From Pedobacter panaciterrae (GTDB lineage: Bacteria > Bacteroidota > Bacteroidia > Sphingobacteriales > Sphingobacteriaceae): a stretch of DNA of 64,000 nt. The DNA lies in contig NZ_LGEL01000029.1 in assembly GCF_001636695.1 (NCBI RefSeq), positions 1-64,000 on the forward strand. Reading direction: 5' to 3'. Position numbers and translations under genes: made by a program. Under the pieces are notes generated by a model. The model did not search any database and had not been told where the DNA came from. It was given only the letters and a program-made list of their open reading frames with translations. Of the stretch, positions 54,532 through 61,759 are shown piece by piece (positions within the stretch are counted from its first letter, which is position 1; every line of letters begins with the position of its first letter).

Positions 54532-55503
54532 CTATCGCCTAACTCCTTGGTTCTGTTGCATCTGCCGCATTCGCCTTTTCCGTTCTGCAAGCTCCACTGG
54601 ATTTACGTTGGGTTCGATCGACTGCACTGGTTCCAGCATTGCCTCTATAAATCCGCTGATCGATTGGCCTGTTTCCTTGACCATATCGGCAACCGAATGA
54701 AAATGGCCATCTGCTACATTCCATGCCAGTTCATTAACATGCTTTAAATTATGTTGCTGATTTGTTGACATTTCAAGAATATCCATCTGTTCCTTCTGTG
54801 CGATACTGCCATTCTTCTGTACGTTGGCATGCGCAAAAGTCTCCTTTAGCCCTCTGTCAAAACCAAAGAGCCTATCAAAGATGGTCTCTCCCGATTGCTT
54901 GAATGCCACACGGTTGAACTGTCCAAGCTTTTTGGAATGGGTCTCGTTCTTGCCCTTTGAATTGTTCATTGGGCTCAGCTTGATTTTGTTGCTGGCATCC
55001 TTTCGGCTTACGATAATCTGAATGTGCATCTGGTTGCCCTCTTTTCTCTCGCCACGTTTCCTTTCACCGTTTAATACTTCTTTGTCTTTGTGGCCGTAGT
55101 AGCGATGGTTCTCGATCTTGCCGAACCACATCAGGTCTTTGGCGGAATTGATTCCTTCACGCTTGAAGTTTCTTGCATATTCGTCCATTACCTTTTCGGC
55201 ATATTTCCTCAGCTGTTTCTTCATCTCCTTTTCACCATAGCTTTCTTCAAGATATTTTAGTTCTTTTTGGCTGGGGTTGATGTTGACCAGAAAAAACTTT
55301 GCATCGACCTTGCAGAGCTTGGCGATATTGCTATCTATTAAGTGCCGCACCTCATAAGGCTCAATCCTGTTTCCATTATGGTTGAACCAAAATTCCGGCT
55401 CAAGTTTATCGTTGATCCTGTTCTCCTTTTCAAGATAGTGCACCAACTCCCTGCTGCTGCCCTTGTTGTTTGCGGTTACGCTGTCGGTAATATTGATGTA
55501 CAT
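54532..55503 (-). CDS. DUF5712 mobilization protein (relaxase)
   Basis: A 323-residue protein of the DUF5712 family, the MobB-type relaxases of Bacteroides mobilizable elements. It starts MYINITDSVTANNKGSS; the acidic region around YFGKIENHRYYG... and NQMHIQIIVSRKDAS contains the histidine-rich metal-binding region, and an R/K-rich C-terminus follows. It should nick the element at oriT and pilot the strand into the recipient. The upstream gene (BfmA-type) ends 1 bp before it, so the two are coupled. Confidence 0.8.
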   Translation of the reverse strand: MYINITDSVTANNKGSSRELVHYLEKENRINDKLEPEFWFNHNGNRIEPYEVRHLIDSNIAKLCKVDAKFFLVNINPSQKELKYLEESYGEKEMKKQLRKYAEKVMDEYARNFKREGINSAKDLMWFGKIENHRYYGHKDKEVLNGERKRGERKEGNQMHIQIIVSRKDASNKIKLSPMNNSKGKNETHSKKLGQFNRVAFKQSGETIFDRLFGFDRGLKETFAHANVQKNGSIAQKEQMDILEMSTNQQHNLKHVNELAWNVADGHFHSVADMVKETGQSISGFIEAMLEPVQSIEPNVNPVELAERKRRMRQMQQNQGVRR

Positions 55504-55504
55504 A

Positions 55505-56053
55505 TCAGAGCAGTTCTATTTGTTTACGCGTCTGTTCAGCCAGTTCCTCTTTTTCCTTTCCTGATGTCATCATGCCCATTCGTTCCCTTTCCCTGATGTA
55601 GATGTTTAGTATCAGCATGAAATTCTTCTTCAACCTTTCCTTTGTGATTATTTTCATCTCGATATTACTGACTACCTCGTTCAAAGTGCCCAGCCTTTTT
55701 GCCTGTGCCGACTGGTTTGACAGCATCTCATCATTGTGCTTCAGTACCTGACCATTGAAGCGGTCAATTATCTTTTTCATTGCTTCGATCATCCTAGCCG
55801 AATCACGTTTGATGGGAATGAGCAGTTCGGTCTCCTGTGTTTTGATGAAGCCGATGTATTCCTTTTGTCCTTTAAGGATGGTGTTCTTCAACAGTTCATC
55901 GTTCTGGTCGGTAGGATCTTTTTTGCTCCGATAGAAATAGTCCAGCATCTGGGAAAATACCAAACGCTTTGACCTGCCGAGCTTGAGGGCTATCTTTTCG
56001 AACTTCACATCATCACTTACCGAATATTTTACCGTTCTCAATGTTTCCTGCAT
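55505..56053 (-). CDS. BfmA/BtgA family mobilization protein
   Basis: A 182-residue protein with a ribbon-helix-helix-like N-terminus (VKYSVSDDVKFEKIALKLGRSKRLVFSQML) and a long charged coiled-coil C-terminus. It fits the BfmA/BtgA accessory proteins that bind oriT and help the relaxase in Bacteroides mobilizable elements. It starts just beside the oriT-like region and ends 1 bp from the relaxase gene. Confidence 0.82.
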   Translation of the reverse strand: MQETLRTVKYSVSDDVKFEKIALKLGRSKRLVFSQMLDYFYRSKKDPTDQNDELLKNTILKGQKEYIGFIKTQETELLIPIKRDSARMIEAMKKIIDRFNGQVLKHNDEMLSNQSAQAKRLGTLNEVVSNIEMKIITKERLKKNFMLILNIYIRERERMGMMTSGKEKEELAEQTRKQIELL

Positions 56054-56128
56054 ATCTGTATATCTTTATAACCAGTTATATCGCACCCCACAGGGAGTTC
56101 CAATTTTGACTTCTATGGCACTTTCGCA

Positions 56129-56216
56129 ATGGACGAGAACCCCTGGAGGGTTCTCGAAACCCCCACCGCGTAGCGTGGGGCAAGCAAAGTAGGGCTCTGC
56201 CCAACTTCCGCTTGCT
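56129..56216. other. Candidate origin of transfer (oriT)
   Basis: Three hairpins in a row directly upstream of the BfmA-type gene: GAGAACCC/GGGTTCTC (56135-56155), CCCCAC/GTGGGG (56161-56180), and GCAAGC/GCTTGC (56180-56215) enclosing AAGT-GGGC/GCCC-ACTT. Bacteroides oriT sites lie in this position and contain inverted repeats. The nick site cannot be read from sequence. The region is G+C-rich like the mob genes. Confidence 0.5.
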
Positions 56217-56261
56217 CCTTTTCTTTTTGGGAAAAGGACTTTTCTGCAACGTGCCTACCCG

Positions 56262-56561
56262 TCATGGTTCACTGTTATTTTCCAACAATGTGACACGGCT
56301 GGCAAGGTTCGGATGGTACGAAGGTTCGTATTCGATAAGGCCGTTTGCTATCAGCTCGCCCATGCATTTGTGGTAGGTCGCATAGGAACGGATGGCCGAA
56401 TGTTTCATCAGTTCCCGCCTTGAAACGCGGAACGGGTTCTGGCATGAAGCCCTGTCGTGGTACATGAGTATGGCCGAATATAGGCTGAGGTGAGATTGAC
56501 GGAAACGCCCGTTCCCGCTGGCGAGTTTCAGAAAACTGGCCAGTTGTTCTGCCATTCCCAT
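56262..56561 (-). CDS. Small winged-helix-like protein
   Basis: A 99-residue protein. The segment PFRVSRRELMKHSAIRSYATYHKCMGELIANGLIEYEPSYHP looks like a DNA-binding winged helix, and similar proteins are part of Bacteroidetes mobilizable elements. It is joined to the upstream HTH gene by a TAATG overlap, so the two are translationally coupled. It may regulate excision or mobilization. Confidence 0.68.
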   Translation of the reverse strand: MGMAEQLASFLKLASGNGRFRQSHLSLYSAILMYHDRASCQNPFRVSRRELMKHSAIRSYATYHKCMGELIANGLIEYEPSYHPNLASRVTLLENNSEP

Positions 56562-56830
56562 TATGAATTACCGATTTCGCCCAATAACTGTTCGATGTCC
56601 GCATGTGCATAGTAGAATATGCCACCGATCTTTTCATAGGGAAGTATTCCCTTGATGCGCAGGTTCTGCAACGTGCCCGAAGAAATCTTTAGCAGCTTCC
56701 TCACTTCCGAACTACGGAGGAATTGTTTGTTGGTTACCTTTTCATCGGTTCTGATGGTCTGTTTGATCTCTTCTATAAGTTCGGACTTGAACCTGTGGAG
56801 CTCTTCTCTGGTTAGAATCTCGATCTGCAT
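56561..56830 (-). CDS. Helix-turn-helix excisionase-like protein
   Basis: An 89-residue protein with a MerR/Xis-type helix-turn-helix (RSSEVRKLLKISSGTLQNLRIKGILPYEKIGGIFYYAHADIEQLL) and a short N-terminal helix. The plan is that of excisionases and regulators of Bacteroides elements (helix-turn-helix_17). It probably helps excise the element from tRNA-Lys or controls the mob genes. First of the small leftward run. Confidence 0.85.
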   Translation of the reverse strand: MQIEILTREELHRFKSELIEEIKQTIRTDEKVTNKQFLRSSEVRKLLKISSGTLQNLRIKGILPYEKIGGIFYYAHADIEQLLGEIGNS

Positions 56831-56933
56831 AATGCCTCCGTTTTTAAGTTTACGGAAGCAAATTTGTGGCTGGAAAGGTTGGAAACAATGACCATGCGAT
56901 CGGTCTGGTCATGTGCAGTAGCTGGACTGTCTG

Positions 56934-57692
56934 CTATTTTTTGTTAGGGTCTACTGGGATAACCTTAAAAAGCCGATGCTCTGGTTGTATTGAAGTACCT
57001 TTTATTGCAACGTCCCCTTTTTTATCGACAAAGTAGTTGCGTGCAGTTTCGATTGGTATATCCTTGCCTCCATGGGAGAAATATTTGGAAATCATTTTTG
57101 CATAAGGGATTTTGTGGTCGCTCTTGAGCAGTTTCCGTCCCGATGGCAGTTGTACTTCGCGGAGCTGTTGGATGATATCGATAAATGTTGGCAGTTGGCC
57201 ATCATCGATTAATATCTTCAGAGAAACTTCGTATTCGTTAAGTTCTGCTAGTTTCAAAGTCAACTTTTCGATCTCAGCTTTCTGGTTTTGGATGAGTTCA
57301 TCTTTTTCGGCGATAACAATATGGGATGGCCTTGCGCTCCACTCGTCAATGCTAGTGAGGTATTTTTCAAATTGTTGGAGCTTTTCGAATTGTTGCCTAT
57401 GCATGGCATGGTTTCGAGAAAAAGGATCTTGTATCTCGATGTGTTTGATCCTAGTTTGTACAATCTGCCAAACATGGCGGAAGAAATCCTCTAGGCTTGC
57501 CAAGTGATGTTCGAGGGCGTAATTGAGGTGGTAACTATAGTAGGGTGAAAACTCCTTTTCATCCATCCTGTAGATTTTCAACAGGAAATGGTTATCATCA
57601 TGGCTATGCCATAAGCCCATGAAGGTTCCAAGATCATATGGATGGGGCGAAAATAAAAATGGTTTGCGGGGTTTGAAATAGCTGGTTTTCAT
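56934..57692 (-). CDS. Unknown element protein with coiled coil
   Basis: A 252-residue soluble protein with no family that I can name with confidence. Residues ~130-165 form a coiled coil (KDELIQNQKAEIEKLTLKLAELNE) and the end has KMISKYFSHGGKDIPIETARNYFVDKKGDVAIKG, a conserved-looking block that I associate with proteins of Bacteroidetes conjugative elements. A role in regulation or transfer is plausible only from position. Confidence 0.55.
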   Translation of the reverse strand: MKTSYFKPRKPFLFSPHPYDLGTFMGLWHSHDDNHFLLKIYRMDEKEFSPYYSYHLNYALEHHLASLEDFFRHVWQIVQTRIKHIEIQDPFSRNHAMHRQQFEKLQQFEKYLTSIDEWSARPSHIVIAEKDELIQNQKAEIEKLTLKLAELNEYEVSLKILIDDGQLPTFIDIIQQLREVQLPSGRKLLKSDHKIPYAKMISKYFSHGGKDIPIETARNYFVDKKGDVAIKGTSIQPEHRLFKVIPVDPNKK

Positions 57693-57763
57693 AACTTTGT
57701 TGAAATATTACAAGAGATTACGTGCCAATTTCAGGAAGGTAAAGCGAAAACCATCATTTAAAA

Positions 57764-57879
57764 AGCAAAGTAGCCCCCGATGTAGGCTACTTTTTTTTAA
57801 CTGTAAATAACTCAGTATTAGAACTACTCACAAGCTACTAGTGTGTGTGCTATTGCTAGCTATCGGTTGTAGCAGTATC
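57764..57879 (-). ncRNA. Candidate DRT3 template RNA
   Basis: The stretch from just after the drt3b stop to the terminator is in the transcript of the drt3 operon. On the minus strand it contains ACACACAC (57848-57841) flanked by AGCTA and TAGCT, which can pair and put the repeat in a loop, and it ends in a terminator hairpin. The DRT type 3 system is reported, as I recall it, to use a small RNA with an ACACAC template copied by Drt3a. Position and tract fit that. The exact ends and processing are unknown. Confidence 0.62.
57767..57793. terminator. Terminator of the drt3 operon
   Basis: AAAGTAGCC pairs with GGCTACTTT around a 9-base loop. On the minus strand it is followed by T-runs (TTTGCTTTTT), so it would end the drt3 operon transcript just past the ACACACAC RNA; on the plus strand it is followed by eight T. 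Confidence 0.8.
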
Positions 57880-60015
57880 TTAATATACTTCTTGACTTCT
57901 TTTTGCCTGAAGTTCCATGCTAAAATCAAAATCGGTCCACTTGGTAAACCAATACTTTTCCTGCTCGATCAAAGCAATGTGATTGGTGGAAATCCCCATC
58001 AAAGTTAACAATTCTCTTTTAAATTTATACTTTACATTTTTTAGTTCTTTGATGTATTTATTAACCTTGCTAGGCTTGTTAAGCCGCGCATCCACTACTT
58101 TATTTTTAAGGTGGTCACTAACCTTATCGTTTAAAAAAGGGCAGGCTAATATATCCATTAAAAGCATAACCAATTCTGCATTTGAAGTCCAAGATTTCAA
58201 AGATTTGGACTTGCTGAAACGCTCTTTGATGTGACTTTTAATCGATTCTTTTAGTGGCTGGTATTGCTTGCTGTCTTTGATGTAAAATAACAGGACAGTC
58301 AAACTAAAGTAGTTAAGGTCATGACCGCATTTTATAATTTTATCTTTAGTCGCTTCGAAATTAAAATATGTCAAGATATTATTGATATTCAATTTATATT
58401 CCCGTCCGAGCTGAGAAAGTGCAATAAGTAAATAGAGGGTTTCAACCGGGGTATTTTTTTTAGTTTTGTTTTTCTGAAGGATCAAATAAATTTCATCTGA
58501 AATCTTTTTGAAGATGTTATGCTTATTGTTGACAAAAAAAGGTTCCAAATAATCATTTGACCGATTTTTCTTCAAAAAACCAATCATCTTATCAATGATC
58601 AAACACAATTTGATTGTTGAGTTGACTCTGGGTGAAACTGAATATAGAAAAAATGCAACATCCAATATTTCCAGGAAGCCTTTTTCGAATTGTTTTTCAA
58701 TTCTCTCGTTGTAATGTTCTTTTTTAAATGATTTATGTTTGTTTACAAGTCCTTGTGTCTTTCTATCAATCACCGCTAGACTGTAGTTCATGATATCCTT
58801 ATATTCGACGCCTGTCTCCTTTACAATGGATTTAAAACGGGTTATGAGGTTGTTTGAAGAAAAATAAACTGAGTATTTTTTGAGCACCAAAGCTTCATCC
58901 ACTTCTGGTTCCTGACCTTTTTCTATAATCTTTAGGTTGAGATGATTATTGAAGAGATCGCTTATCTGTTGTTTGGCTAAACTTATCTCGGTTATAATTG
59001 GTTTTTCATAAGTGATTGACTTTTCTTCATTCACATGGAGTTTATATTCTTTAATGGAAAGTTTTAATGCCGCCAGAATCTGCTCTGCTTCAAACTCATC
59101 ATTATAGAAAACAAAATAGTCATCCACATAGCGAAAAATTTCATAATCAATCTTATGTACAATTTCTTTACCATTATGTTTTTCACCTTTTAATCTGAGG
59201 AAAATATTTAGATCAATTTGCTGAAGGATTATTTCAGAAAATATTCTCGAAAACTCAGGTCCGATCACGATTCCATTGGTTTCATTTGCATTTAACTTTT
59301 GCATTAAATCATCAAATTCTCCAGCGAATGTAACTCTCGACGGATCAATATTATCTTTTATGATTTGTTTATTGAAAATGGCCCAGGAAACTGTGTGAGA
59401 ATAAATACTGTCAAAACACTTAGAGATATCAATTTTGAGCAGCTTGTTGTATTTTTTTTCACTTCTATGAAATTGGTAAGATTCAAAGAAACGATGAATA
59501 TTGCTATACTTTTGGTAAGTAAAATAAGATTTAAGGTTTTCATACTCCTGTTCATCCTGTTCAACCTGTGCATGTTCTAGGCTTCCATCTTGGTTTTTTG
59601 AATGCAATAGGTCATTAAAAAACGTGAACTTTGCGATACTTGCTGGTTTTCTAATTGAAAACGGACTAATGCTGCAATAGAATAGGATTAGAGATTTGTA
59701 ACGGTCGTAAAATTCTAAAATCTTTAATTGGTTATGTGGATGAATGACACTCAGAGTTCTAAAATCAGTCTTTTTATGGTTGATTGTAAAACAGAAAGGA
59801 GAATTTCTTCCATCGCCTTTGAACAGTATGGACTCAACTTCTTTATAGGCCTTGCAATGCTTATCACGGAAATCATCATTATGATCACATTTTTCCTTTT
59901 TAATGAGATATTTATAAAAATATCGATTGCTGAAGGTTAAGGGACCTTCATAAGGTAAGACGTCTGAAAGGACAGCCCGCTGTTTAGGGTAACTAATGGA
60001 TATCTTTTGTCTCAT
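57880..60015 (-). CDS. drt3b: Antiviral reverse transcriptase Drt3b (UG8 type)
   Basis: A 711-residue reverse transcriptase of the DRT type 3 defence system (second RT). Catalytic residues are visible: motif A aspartate D196 in LLKIDISKCFDS, the GIVIGPEFSRIF block (248-259) and YVDD at 296-299. The N-terminus (VLSDVLPYEGPLTFSNRYFYKYL) is what I recall for Drt3b. The C-terminal ~350 residues are a helical region with no other domain. The start is the ATG overlapping the drt3a stop (TAATG); an ATG 5 codons earlier exists. In the published work Drt3b makes the complementary strand without a nucleic-acid template. Confidence 0.82.
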   Translation of the reverse strand: MRQKISISYPKQRAVLSDVLPYEGPLTFSNRYFYKYLIKKEKCDHNDDFRDKHCKAYKEVESILFKGDGRNSPFCFTINHKKTDFRTLSVIHPHNQLKILEFYDRYKSLILFYCSISPFSIRKPASIAKFTFFNDLLHSKNQDGSLEHAQVEQDEQEYENLKSYFTYQKYSNIHRFFESYQFHRSEKKYNKLLKIDISKCFDSIYSHTVSWAIFNKQIIKDNIDPSRVTFAGEFDDLMQKLNANETNGIVIGPEFSRIFSEIILQQIDLNIFLRLKGEKHNGKEIVHKIDYEIFRYVDDYFVFYNDEFEAEQILAALKLSIKEYKLHVNEEKSITYEKPIITEISLAKQQISDLFNNHLNLKIIEKGQEPEVDEALVLKKYSVYFSSNNLITRFKSIVKETGVEYKDIMNYSLAVIDRKTQGLVNKHKSFKKEHYNERIEKQFEKGFLEILDVAFFLYSVSPRVNSTIKLCLIIDKMIGFLKKNRSNDYLEPFFVNNKHNIFKKISDEIYLILQKNKTKKNTPVETLYLLIALSQLGREYKLNINNILTYFNFEATKDKIIKCGHDLNYFSLTVLLFYIKDSKQYQPLKESIKSHIKERFSKSKSLKSWTSNAELVMLLMDILACPFLNDKVSDHLKNKVVDARLNKPSKVNKYIKELKNVKYKFKRELLTLMGISTNHIALIEQEKYWFTKWTDFDFSMELQAKRSQEVY

Positions 60016-61502
60016 TATAAATTTTTCCAAATGCTAAGTAGTTTGCCGTTTCTAAAGGCGACTAGGTTAAACTTCATCATTTTTTTCTCTATGAATCGCT
60101 GTTCAAATGAGATACTATCGAGTTTTCCAATTAAATATGTATTGGTCGGTTTGGTAATTCGGCCGATTTCAGTTTTTAAAAACTCATCAAGTTTTTTCAA
60201 GTCAGTAGTCGTTGAAAGGAACTCATTTGAAAAGTAAATCCCCATAAACACGTTGTCTTTTCTGCTGGTCAACCGAAAGTTGTTACTAATGAAATTTATC
60301 CGCTGTAACAGCATTCGGTTAGCTCTGGATTCGGCTCCTGCGTATTTGGCAGAATGTCGTAAATATTCATCGAAAGCAATGGAAATCTTTGAACGATATC
60401 TTTCAAACTTTTTCTCTGACATCTTGGTTATTAGCGCTAATCTTGTGGTGGTTCGTTCGATTGGATTAAGTTTATAACCCATTACAAACTGATATCCAAG
60501 ATAGGTTAGCTTATAGTTAATTGTTGCCCTACGGTCTCTATTTTCTTTACGTAGATCTATTACATTAGTTTTATCTTCATTGACAACTAACTGGGTAGAC
60601 TGAACGATCAGCGATTTAACTTGGTTTTTATAGGAATCGGCAGTTTTATTTTCTGTCCGACTTTCTGGAGTGAAAATAATAATAATGTCATCAACATAGC
60701 GAGCATAATAGGTAACATTTGGCGTGCGAGACATTTTTCGGTCAAAGTCCCGCATATACAATTCAGATAAATAAGCGCTGATCCCAAAGCCCCTGGGAAT
60801 ACCTTTCCTTACATCAGTGGATGTTTTTATCCCGTCAGCAATCAAGGTTTGCCAGTATTGATTTAGTACATCCTTAATGATTTTTTTTGATGGATAGCTG
60901 AGTAAACTGTTCTGTTCAATTTTAGAAAGTAATTGCTCATGATGAATGCTTTCGTAAAAACTGCTGATGTCTGTTCTGACAATAACCTTAGGAAATCCAT
61001 CATCTAAAAGCAGCTTAATTTGAGAAACTATATGTCGCCGATTTGCCTGTTTTACCTTGAAAGTTTTATAAACATTTCTTTGAAGCTGTTTAAGTACAAA
61101 ATGATGGACGGCTAGGTTTTCATGAATGTAAAGTTGGCTTCCATGTTTTATCTTTCCCTTAATAAGTGATATTCGATAATCATTTTGATTGGCTAGTGCA
61201 GAAATTTCAGTTAACGTTTCTTCTAAAACTTCTTCTCTTCTTGATAACAAATATTCTTTCGATTTTTTAAGAATATTCAAAGGCTCGAAGTCTTCAGGCG
61301 TGGGCTCAGGAATGGTGCTGATTCTGAGACGCTCTGATCTGGTCAACCCATTAATATTTACAATTTCCTTTGAGATCTCTCGGGTCTTTTCAAAGATGTC
61401 GTCTCCCTCAAAAAAATTGCCGTCTTCAAGATACCTGCCTCGTCTGTTTTCTATGTCGAGGATAATTCGGAAGTTTTCATAAGAAAATGATTGATCTAAC
61501 AT
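60015..61502 (-). CDS. drt3a: Antiviral reverse transcriptase Drt3a (UG3 type)
   Basis: A 495-residue reverse transcriptase, the first gene of the DRT3 operon. Catalytic aspartate D178 is in VRTDISSFYES (motif A), GIPRGFGIS (234-242) is motif C-proximal, and YVDD is at 269-272. The opening MLDQSFSYENFRIILDIENRRG fits Drt3a. The frame is open upstream to 61547, but those 15 residues are not family-like. It is divergent from gajA, with a 257-bp gap. It should copy the ACACAC template of the linked RNA into a GT-repeat DNA strand. Confidence 0.82.
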   Translation of the reverse strand: MLDQSFSYENFRIILDIENRRGRYLEDGNFFEGDDIFEKTREISKEIVNINGLTRSERLRISTIPEPTPEDFEPLNILKKSKEYLLSRREEVLEETLTEISALANQNDYRISLIKGKIKHGSQLYIHENLAVHHFVLKQLQRNVYKTFKVKQANRRHIVSQIKLLLDDGFPKVIVRTDISSFYESIHHEQLLSKIEQNSLLSYPSKKIIKDVLNQYWQTLIADGIKTSTDVRKGIPRGFGISAYLSELYMRDFDRKMSRTPNVTYYARYVDDIIIIFTPESRTENKTADSYKNQVKSLIVQSTQLVVNEDKTNVIDLRKENRDRRATINYKLTYLGYQFVMGYKLNPIERTTTRLALITKMSEKKFERYRSKISIAFDEYLRHSAKYAGAESRANRMLLQRINFISNNFRLTSRKDNVFMGIYFSNEFLSTTTDLKKLDEFLKTEIGRITKPTNTYLIGKLDSISFEQRFIEKKMMKFNLVAFRNGKLLSIWKNL

Positions 61503-61733
61503 GTTAATTGCGATTAGCGATAATATTCGTTTTCCACGCAAGATCAATCCTCAAATTGAAATAAAACACTTTAGGTAATATTCTATTTAAGATTAATTGA
61601 GCGTTAACGTTTTGCAAAATATTAATTTTTAATTAGGTACCAAAATTTGTGAAATAAATGCATTCTCTTTTCAACAAATGTTTTGTTTATAAAAGCTTAT
61701 GATAGAATTTAAGAGCTCGAGCAGAATTTAATT

Positions 61734-61758
61734 GATATATTGTTTGCAAAATATATAT
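61734..61758 (+). promoter_or_regulatory. AT-rich dyad upstream of gajA
   Basis: GATATATT and AATATATAT flank a centre of TTTGCA and end directly before the gajA ATG (61760). A 25-bp sequence at 42640-42664, in the promoter of tRNA-Lys, matches it at 23 positions. It may be part of the gajA promoter or an operator. Confidence 0.35.
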
Positions 61759-61759
61759 A

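Noticed and set aside
54276-54700. Several short frames around the relaxase 3' end
   Set aside because: They overlap the relaxase and the DUF4279-like gene in other frames, with no start context or domain.
57880-61502. Group II intron, retron or diversity-generating element for the two reverse transcriptases
   Set aside because: No intron domain V-like RNA, no maturase domain, no msr-msd layout and no variable/template repeat pair; two different RTs in one operon fit DRT3.
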